Positions 58,113-64,000 of a stretch of 64,000 nucleotides of DNA are shown in pieces (positions within the stretch are counted from its first letter, which is position 1; every line of letters begins with the position of its first letter). The notes beneath the pieces were generated by a model, which was not told the origin of the DNA, did not search any database, and saw only the letters and a program-made list of their open reading frames with translations. This DNA comes from Candidatus Bipolaricaulota bacterium (GTDB taxonomy: Bacteria > Bipolaricaulota > Bipolaricaulia > RBG-16-55-9 > DRXL01): the NCBI GenBank assembly GCA_025060395.1, contig JANXCC010000001.1, positions 276 through 64,275 of the forward strand, in the 5' to 3' direction. The position numbers and the translations under genes were made by a program.

Positions 58113-60365
58113 TCAGCGCATCAAGACGAACTTGCCTAGGAGACGACTCTGGTGTCCGTCGGGTCTTGTAATGACGAGCACATACCAATAGAGCCCATTG
58201 GCTGGGATGCGTGACCAGCGCAGGGAGAGCGTTGGCCCAGAGCTCTCTTGAGTGGTAAGCAGCCGTCCATCCAAGCCGTATACAGCAACTTTCAGGAAGC
58301 AGCTGGGACAGCCGGGCACGCTCCAGCGGAGCTCTCTAGGGGTGAAGCGCACGTTCTGTCCAGAAGCCTTTAGCTCAATGAACTCTTGAGGGCTGACGAG
58401 GCGGAAGCGCTTGCGTCGGTCAGCGAGCTTCAAGGCTGCGCGCACCTGCGAAGAGATCTTATCGATACGGGCAATCGCGCCGTTCATCAGGACGCGCCAC
58501 TGCGCAAACGCCATCAGCAGCTTATCGCGAGCACTTTGGAGCAGCTCTGCAGGCGACATCGCTGTGATGGGGTCGACGGCGAGCCCTCCGAACCCTGAGA
58601 GGCTCTCATCAGCTTCTGCAAGCAAATCGAGCGCCTCTTCGAGCATCGCTTCGATCTCATCCAACCGGTCGTTTGAGCCTTCAGCAAAGTTGAGGAACTC
58701 CTCAATAGTCTTGTGAATGCGAGTGGCGCGCTCTGTGCTGATCGTGTTGGCTTGGGTCAGCGCGTCCACTTGGGCACGTACCCCTTCGGCCCGCTGCACC
58801 AGAGACTCCATCAACAGACGAGTATCGGCAAGGGAGACGAGCAGCTCATTGACTGTCTCTTGAGTCTGGCGGATAAGCTGGCGAGCGCGCTCGTGTGCCC
58901 CAAAACTATTCAGCAAGTTGAGGGCCAAGCGTAGATCCTCAAGGGGCTTGGAGAAGCTCAAGGTGCGCCCATGCCCAATGATATCGCGCTTCATAGCGCC
59001 AAGCTCATCGCGCCCTGGTCTAGGAGGGGCGATCTTCTTGGCCTCAACAGAGACGGTACAAGAAGCACTAGCACCCTCAGGATCTCTGACGGTCAGCCTC
59101 ACAGAGTACGCGCCTTCTTTGTCGGCTTGGAACGACGTGACAGCGGCTGTGGGATCGGCGATTGCGGCCTGGCTCTCAGCAGGCTTCGTGATGAACTCCC
59201 ATCGATATGTCAGATCTTTCCCCTCAGGATCGGAGGATCCGGAGCCGTCGAGGGTGACCGTCTGGCCGACGAAGACTTCTGGGGAGACAGTCCCACAGAG
59301 GGCCGTCGGCGGCTGATTGGGTGGCGGGGCTTGGGTCACTGTAATCGTCTGTTGGGCTGTTTGCGTAGCTCCCGCGCTGTCTGTGACCGTGAGCGCGATA
59401 GTGACGTTCCCCGGGGTTACCGGGCAGGTGAAGCTCACGGTGGGCCCGAGGGCATCCGGCTGCCCGTCGCCGTTGAAGTCCCATTCGTATTTAGTAATCT
59501 GGCCATCGGGATCGAAGGAACCGGAGCCATCGAGCCTGATGGTCTGCCCTGTATTACAAGAATACGGCTGGGTATCAGGCTGACCGTCAGGGATGGGGCC
59601 GGGATCGGCCACAGGGGTCTGGTTAAGGGTAATTACTAATTTCTGTTTCAGGGCACTCTCTAGATCTGCGAACGACCTGACGATGATGACAAAGCCGTTT
59701 TGTTGCCTAGGGGGAAAGGGGGGCGCGATGCGCCCTGGTTGCGGCCAGACTAATTGGAGCAAGAAGTCTCTAAATGCCGGTTCTTCTTCAACGGTGCCGA
59801 TCCCCTCGGCATCCAACTGGTCGAGCCCGGCGGCTACAGCTTCATCTCGGGCTTGGAGCGCTTGGCGTTTGGCTTCTTCAACGGGAGGGGGCATATTCGG
59901 CTGGCCATCGGTGATGATATTGAAGACCTGCTGGGCGCCAGGACGAGCCTTGGCCCCAGATATCAGCGTAGTGGCCAGGCGAATCCCCGAGACCATGGGC
60001 GTGAGACCGCCCCCCTTAATGATAGCTCGCACCCGGGTTACTATCTCTCCAACGTTATCTGCCGTAATGACCGTCATGGGGACTTCGACGCGCGCCCCAG
60101 GAATTCGGGTCGTCGGATCCGTGATGTTAGCTGAGAACTGCACCAAACCGAACTCGACGGTGCCGTTTTGAGGCACGACGGCAGGATCAGAGATCGCATT
60201 GGCAATACCGTTGATCATGGTGATGAAATCGGCGTTCGAGATGCTGCCCGAACCGTCTATGATGATCACGAGCTGAGTTTTGACGGTATTGGCCGGTTGA
60301 GCACTGGATAGGCTGATCCCTAGACAGAGCAGCCCCATAGTCACGAGAAACACCCTAGCGCTCAT
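58113..60365 (-). CDS. Exported VWA-PKD protein with coiled region and FlgD-like C-terminal domain
   Basis: The 750-residue protein has a signal peptide (MSARVFLVTMGLLCLGISLSS) and a VWA domain with MIDAS IIIDGSGSIS (Asp37, Ser39, Ser41). Two PKD-type domains (KYEWDFNGDGQPD; LTYRWEFITKPAE) and an alpha-helical, heptad-rich stretch (about residues 460-650) follow. The last 80 residues (LKVAVYGLDGRLLTTQ, IPANGLYWYVLVIT, LLGKFVLMR) resemble the FlgD Ig-like or type IX sorting C-terminal fold, so surface export by a sorting system is possible. It has no dockerin-like module, unlike its relatives in the window. Confidence 0.75.
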   Translation of the reverse strand: MSARVFLVTMGLLCLGISLSSAQPANTVKTQLVIIIDGSGSISNADFITMINGIANAISDPAVVPQNGTVEFGLVQFSANITDPTTRIPGARVEVPMTVITADNVGEIVTRVRAIIKGGGLTPMVSGIRLATTLISGAKARPGAQQVFNIITDGQPNMPPPVEEAKRQALQARDEAVAAGLDQLDAEGIGTVEEEPAFRDFLLQLVWPQPGRIAPPFPPRQQNGFVIIVRSFADLESALKQKLVITLNQTPVADPGPIPDGQPDTQPYSCNTGQTIRLDGSGSFDPDGQITKYEWDFNGDGQPDALGPTVSFTCPVTPGNVTIALTVTDSAGATQTAQQTITVTQAPPPNQPPTALCGTVSPEVFVGQTVTLDGSGSSDPEGKDLTYRWEFITKPAESQAAIADPTAAVTSFQADKEGAYSVRLTVRDPEGASASCTVSVEAKKIAPPRPGRDELGAMKRDIIGHGRTLSFSKPLEDLRLALNLLNSFGAHERARQLIRQTQETVNELLVSLADTRLLMESLVQRAEGVRAQVDALTQANTISTERATRIHKTIEEFLNFAEGSNDRLDEIEAMLEEALDLLAEADESLSGFGGLAVDPITAMSPAELLQSARDKLLMAFAQWRVLMNGAIARIDKISSQVRAALKLADRRKRFRLVSPQEFIELKASGQNVRFTPRELRWSVPGCPSCFLKVAVYGLDGRLLTTQESSGPTLSLRWSRIPANGLYWYVLVITRPDGHQSRLLGKFVLMR

Positions 60366-60403
60366 TGTGAGAAAACCTCCTTCGTCGATCGCGCTCTGAG
60401 GGC

Positions 60404-60431
60404 ATTATAGCATAAGATCCTACCTGTGCAA
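60404..60431 (-). promoter_or_regulatory. Extended -10 promoter of the 58113-60365 gene
   Basis: On the minus strand TGC directly precedes a perfect TATAAT (60404-60409). TTGCAC (60426-60431) lies 16 bases upstream. The start codon is 38 bases downstream, behind GAAGGAGG. Confidence 0.65.
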
Positions 60432-60437
60432 TGTAAC

Positions 60438-61610
60438 TTAGATCACGCCTGCGGCGCGACGGAGCAGCTCGGCCTTGTCGGTGCGTTCCCAGGGGACACC
60501 CAGATCGACACGCCCCATATGCCCATAAGCCGCGAGGGGCGTATAGATGGGGCGGCGCAAGTTGAGGTGCTCGATGATCGCCGCGGGGCGGAAGTCAAAA
60601 TGTCTCTCGACGATTTGAGCGAGCTCACCGTTGGAGAGTTTTCCGCTCCCAAATGTATCGATGGTGATGGCCAGAGGTCGGGGCTGCCCGATGGCATAAG
60701 CAACTTGGACTTCACACTCCGAAGCCAATCCCGCTGCCACGATATTCTTTGCAACGTAACGGGCGTAATAGCTTGCCGAACGGTCAACCTTAGTAGGGTC
60801 TTTGCCGGAGAAGGCGCCGCCACCGTGACTGCCGTAGCCGCCGTAGGTGTCGACTTCGATCTTACGTCCGGTCATGCCGGTGTCGCCGCAGGGCCCACCG
60901 ATCTCAAACCGCCCCGACGGATTGACTAGAAGAACCGTGCGGGAGTCGAGCCAAGGGCCAAGCACGGGGCGAATGATCAGTTCCGTCAGATCGTGTCGGA
61001 TCTGCTCTTGAGAGACGTCCCCGTCGTGTTGAGCGGAGAGCACGACGGTGTGCGCTCGGACTGGATGGCCCTTCTCGTCGTACTCGATAGTGACCTGAGA
61101 TTTGCCATCGGGGCGTAGGTAGGGGAGCCTCCTGCTGCGGCGCAGCTCCGCGAGCTTCCGTACTAACTGATGTGCGAGCATGATGGGCAGAGGCATGAGC
61201 TCCGGCGTCTCTCGACAGGCATAGCCGTACATGATCCCCTGGTCGCCAGCGCCGATGGCATCATACGGGTCCTCTGAGGACTTCTTGATCACAGCTTGGG
61301 CAATGTCCGGCGACTGCTCGTGAATCGAGACAAGCACCCCGCAGTGATCGGCATCGAAACCGTATTCGGGTCTATCGTAGCCGATCCTCCTGATAGTCTC
61401 CCGAGCGATCTTAGCGTAGTCGACGCGAGCCGTGGTTGTGATCTCCCCAGCGATTAAGACTAAGCCGTTGGTGGTGAATGTCTCACATGCGACGCGCGCG
61501 TACGGATCTTGGGAGAGGATGGCATCGAGGATCGCATCGGAGATCGCGTCGCACATCTTATCTGGATGTCCTTCAGCTACCGACTCGGACGTGAACAGAT
61601 AACTGCTCAT
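60438..61610 (-). CDS. metK: S-adenosylmethionine synthetase
   Basis: ATG 61610 follows GGGGAGGAAGCTC and gives 390 residues. Signatures include [66 protein letters not shown] and [19 protein letters not shown]. These hold the methionine, ATP and metal sites. It makes SAM from methionine and ATP. A TATAAT at 61670-61675 (minus) gives a leader of about 55 bases, too short for a SAM riboswitch. Confidence 0.95.
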   Translation of the reverse strand: MSSYLFTSESVAEGHPDKMCDAISDAILDAILSQDPYARVACETFTTNGLVLIAGEITTTARVDYAKIARETIRRIGYDRPEYGFDADHCGVLVSIHEQSPDIAQAVIKKSSEDPYDAIGAGDQGIMYGYACRETPELMPLPIMLAHQLVRKLAELRRSRRLPYLRPDGKSQVTIEYDEKGHPVRAHTVVLSAQHDGDVSQEQIRHDLTELIIRPVLGPWLDSRTVLLVNPSGRFEIGGPCGDTGMTGRKIEVDTYGGYGSHGGGAFSGKDPTKVDRSASYYARYVAKNIVAAGLASECEVQVAYAIGQPRPLAITIDTFGSGKLSNGELAQIVERHFDFRPAAIIEHLNLRRPIYTPLAAYGHMGRVDLGVPWERTDKAELLRRAAGVI

Positions 61611-61684
61611 GAGCTTCCTCCCCTTCACAGGAGCGCTTCTTCTTGGAGAAGGCCTGACGTGCTGGCTGGATTATAACACGTCCC

Positions 61685-61713
61685 TTGAGCCTCAGCCAGT
61701 TGTAGGGTAAGAT
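61685..61713 (+). promoter_or_regulatory. Leaderless-type promoter of uppP
   Basis: TTGAGC (61685-61690), a 17-base spacer and TAAGAT (61708-61713) end 5 bases before ATG 61719, with no ribosome site. The transcript would start at or next to the ATG. Confidence 0.5.
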
Positions 61714-61718
61714 AAGCG

Positions 61719-62516
61719 ATGCTGCCGTTTATACTCTTGGGGATTCTGCAGGGGCTCACAGAGTTTCTGCCCATCAGCAGCTCTGGGCATCTGGCGTTAG
61801 CTGAACAACTCCTTGGGGTTCGCACACCTGGGATCGTCTTTGAGATCTTTGTACACTTTGGGACGTTGCTGTCGGTGGTGTGGGTCTTTAGAGAGAGAAT
61901 CTTGCGGATAGTCCTTGCGCCCGTGGGGGGGGGGACGGAGCTCAGGCTTTTAGGGATCTTGATCGTTGGTTCGATCCCAACAGGGGTTTTAGGGCTGGCT
62001 TTGGATTCTGTGGCTGAGGCAGCGTTTGTGCGGAGCTGGGCTGTGGGGCTGGGGTTGCTCATCACCGCGGGTGTGCTGACTCTCGTCGAGCGTCGCGATA
62101 GTATCCAGGCAAAATCGCTCGATCAGCTGAGCTGGCGCGATGCGCTCTGGATCGGGCTGGCTCAAGGGATTGCGGTCCTACCGGGGATCTCTCGCAGCGG
62201 CAGCACAATTGCGATGGGGCTTCTCTGTGGGTTGCGTCGCCAAGATGCAGCAGAATTCTCGTTTTTGCTCTTCATCCCCGCGATATTGGGGGCCACGCTG
62301 CTGAAGCTCGCTGAAGCGCTCTCTGAACCGACAGTGCACAGCGCCCTGTGGGGCGGCTACCTTGCTGGGACGGCCGTCGCGTTGTTATCGGGCGTGATCG
62401 CGATTCGCTTCTTGATGAAGTACTTACGTGAGCGCTCCTTGACGCCCTTTGCGATCTATTGCGCTCTCCTTGGGCTTCTGGCCGTGTTATGGAGTATAGC
62501 GCGCTCGAACGCATAG
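61719..62516 (+). CDS. uppP: Undecaprenyl-diphosphate phosphatase
   Basis: The 265-residue membrane protein has the BacA/UppP motifs GILQGLTEFLPISSSGHL near the start and LPGISRSGSTIAMGLLCG in the middle, which form the active site with Glu and Arg. Several hydrophobic helices surround them. It recycles the lipid carrier of peptidoglycan precursors and can give bacitracin resistance. It overlaps convergent gatA by 61 bases, so the last helix codons are shared on opposite strands. Confidence 0.93.
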   Translation: MLPFILLGILQGLTEFLPISSSGHLALAEQLLGVRTPGIVFEIFVHFGTLLSVVWVFRERILRIVLAPVGGGTELRLLGILIVGSIPTGVLGLALDSVAEAAFVRSWAVGLGLLITAGVLTLVERRDSIQAKSLDQLSWRDALWIGLAQGIAVLPGISRSGSTIAMGLLCGLRRQDAAEFSFLLFIPAILGATLLKLAEALSEPTVHSALWGGYLAGTAVALLSGVIAIRFLMKYLRERSLTPFAIYCALLGLLAVLWSIARSNA

Positions 62517-63895
62517 GCAACGCGCAGGAGCTTGCTCTCTTGAAATGCATTCGCGATGAGCTGGATCCCGAAGGGTAGGCCCTCTACTCTTCCCCCAGGG
62601 ACGGAGATCGCCGGAAGGCCCGCCAAGCTCGCGGGCACAGTGAAGATATCTGAGAGATACATGGCTAAGGGATCTTTTAGGCGCTCGCCGAGCTTAAACG
62701 CCGGCGTCGGCGAGGTCGGTGAGATGAGAATATCGACTTTCTGAAAAGCGCTCTCAAAGTCTTGACGAATGAGCGCTCGGACCCTCTGGGCCTTCCCGTA
62801 CCAAGCTTCGTAGTAGCCGGCGCTGAGCGCGTACGTCCCGATCATGATTCTGCGTTTGACTTCGGGGCCAAACCCCTGACTTCGACTCTCCGCAAACATC
62901 GCGTCGACGGAGCTCTCACTCATGCGCTTGGTGTAACGCACCCCGTCAAAACGTGCCAAGTTTGCGCTGGCCTCCGACGACGAGATCAGATAATACGCGG
63001 GAATTGCATACTCGGTGTGGGGCAACGAGAGTTCTAGGATCTGCGCGCCAAGTTCACGAAAGATTGCTATCCATGACTCGACGCACACTTTAGCCTGTCC
63101 CGAAAGCTCGACAATATATTCTCTAGGTACCCCAATGCGAAAGCCCTTGATCTCTTGACCGAGCTCTCGTGTATAGTCTTCAGGCGGGCGCTGGACGCTC
63201 GTTGAGTCGTTGTGGTCATGCCCAGCGATATAATTTAATAAGAGTGCGCAGTCGTACACGTCCTTGGTCATCGGGCCGATTTGATCGAGAGAGCTTGCAA
63301 ACGCGACCAAGCCGTAGCGCGAGACCAGCCCGTAGGTGGGCTTGAGCCCTACGATCCCGCAAAACGCAGCGGGCTGGCGGATGGAACCGCCTGTGTCAGA
63401 TCCCAGGGCGCAGATCGCTTCGTGAGCTGCGACGGCGGCCGCCGAGCCCCCCGATGATCCCCCAGGAACTCGCTCTAGATCATGGGGATTGCGTGTAGGG
63501 AAGAACGCGCTGTTCTCGGTAGACGAGCCCATCGCAAATTCATCTAGATTCGTCTTGCCCAAGATCGTCGCGCCGGCGTCCTTCAGTCTCTTTATAACTG
63601 TGGCGTCGAAGATCGGCTGGAAGTTCTCTAAAAAACGCGAAGCGCAGGTCGTCTTGAGCTCCTTGGTCACGATATTGTCTTTGACGGCGATGGGTATCCC
63701 CTTGAGGGGCTTATCGCACAAGCGCTCGCATTCTGCAAGCAGGCGCTCTTGAGGCGCTACCGAGATATAGGCTCGAATCTGAGGTTCTCTCTCGGCAATC
63801 GCAGCATAGAGATCGCTGATGACGTCGCGGGGTTGGATCTCGTTCTTCTCGATGAGGGCAAGCAGTTCATGTAAAGGCTTCTCGTTGAGATTCAT
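62456..63895 (-). CDS. gatA: Glutamyl-tRNA(Gln) amidotransferase subunit A
   Basis: I start at ATG 63895, where family members begin (LHELLALIEKNEIQPRDVIS), giving 479 residues. An upstream ATG at 63943 would start only 10 bases from the tRNA 3' end. The Ser-cisSer-Lys triad is in PIAVKDNI, RVPGGSSGGSAAAVAA and GSDTGGSIRQPAAFCG. It supplies ammonia to convert Glu-tRNA-Gln to Gln-tRNA-Gln. No gatB or gatC is in the window. Confidence 0.92.
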   Translation of the reverse strand: MNLNEKPLHELLALIEKNEIQPRDVISDLYAAIAEREPQIRAYISVAPQERLLAECERLCDKPLKGIPIAVKDNIVTKELKTTCASRFLENFQPIFDATVIKRLKDAGATILGKTNLDEFAMGSSTENSAFFPTRNPHDLERVPGGSSGGSAAAVAAHEAICALGSDTGGSIRQPAAFCGIVGLKPTYGLVSRYGLVAFASSLDQIGPMTKDVYDCALLLNYIAGHDHNDSTSVQRPPEDYTRELGQEIKGFRIGVPREYIVELSGQAKVCVESWIAIFRELGAQILELSLPHTEYAIPAYYLISSSEASANLARFDGVRYTKRMSESSVDAMFAESRSQGFGPEVKRRIMIGTYALSAGYYEAWYGKAQRVRALIRQDFESAFQKVDILISPTSPTPAFKLGERLKDPLAMYLSDIFTVPASLAGLPAISVPGGRVEGLPFGIQLIANAFQESKLLRVAYAFERAILHNTARSPRRAQ

Positions 63896-63952
63896 AACGA
63901 AAAAAGCTCCCAGCTCCTCGCGCAACTGAGAACTCACACTCATCGTGTGTCG

Positions 63953-64000
63953 TGCCGAGGGAGGGATTTGAACCCTCACGGGATGAAACTCCCCTACGGT
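63953..64000 (-). tRNA. tRNA with long variable arm, probably tRNA-Leu (5' part outside window)
   Basis: On the minus strand, the 3' acceptor strand CCTCGGC plus discriminator A ends at 63953. It is preceded by a perfect T arm (GAGGG-TTCAAAT-CCCTC) and a class II variable arm (GGGA...TCCC). CCA is not encoded. The GCCGAGG-type acceptor and A73 suggest Leu, but the anticodon lies beyond the window. Confidence 0.75.

Noticed and set aside
1..64000. CRISPR array, prophage or insertion sequence
   Set aside because: No regularly spaced direct repeats, phage structural genes, integrases or transposases were seen anywhere in the window.

Overview
The window carries about 55 densely packed genes from a bacterial chromosome. 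There are no phage, insertion-sequence or CRISPR signatures. The gene set suggests an anaerobic, probably thermophilic, hydrogen-using bacterium from a deep-branching lineage. It includes a group 3 (Mvh-type) NiFe hydrogenase joined to a heterodisulfide-reductase complex, an archaeal-style HypA/ATPase pair, thiolase/DUF35 acyl-CoA genes and many exported PKD and VWA proteins. Candidatus Bipolaricaulota/Acetothermia (former OP1) would fit, but that is an inference from gene content and no rRNA is present to test it. Stops are standard TAA/TAG/TGA. Most genes have an AGGAGG-type ribosome site, and a minority look leaderless.

Layout. 1-4650: a methyltransferase cut by the window edge, an EF-Tu-domain-like protein, a nitroreductase, a decayed GNAT acetyltransferase, a DinB protein, an exported protein with a dockerin-like tail, a DUF123 protein and a hydrogenase-maturation peptidase. 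4.6-8.8 kb: an iron-uptake operon (Rrf2 regulator, FeoB, Cys-rich FeoA, uridine phosphorylase) and two small membrane proteins. 8.8-11.3 kb: hydrogenase maturation (hypA, a Cys-free MinD-like ATPase probably acting as HypB, a second peptidase), a stand-alone RAM domain and bacterioferritin. 11.4-19.2 kb: an unbroken operon hdrC-hdrB-hdrA-mvhD-mvhG-mvhA on the minus strand, in which HdrA carries a GltD/NfnB-like NAD(P)H module. 19.4-31.6 kb: malic enzyme, panB, two thiolase-like proteins with two DUF35 partners, a flavin reductase-like protein, a DUF362 protein, a family I CoA-transferase and an exported phosphatase-like protein. 31.8-35.2 kb: a graveyard holding a PIN-domain remnant and a 3-kb AfsR/BTAD-type regulator broken by stops and frameshifts. 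35.2-44.1 kb: housekeeping genes (acyl-CoA synthetase, trxB, class III aminotransferase, pcrA-type helicase, PP-loop protein, hpf, rimI, a MobA-like transferase). 44.2-60.4 kb: exported proteins (two sialidase-like paralogs, PKD/VWA proteins with repeated C-terminal modules) around a Lon-like protease and thrS. 60.4-64 kb: metK, uppP, gatA and the 3' part of a class II tRNA, probably tRNA-Leu.

How the genes work together. The Hdr-Mvh operon should oxidise or evolve H2 while splitting electrons between ferredoxin and a second acceptor, and the GltD-like insert predicts that NAD(P)H is one of them. Nearby hypA, the ATPase and two endopeptidases would mature the nickel site, and the iron genes (feo, bfr) would supply and store iron. 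Two FNR-type palindromes lie upstream of anaerobic metabolism genes. A recurring 65-70 residue helical module resembling a degenerate dockerin ends or punctuates four exported or predicted-exported proteins, and a fifth is little more than a signal peptide plus that module. This suggests a lineage-specific surface-assembly system, which is the least explained part of the window.
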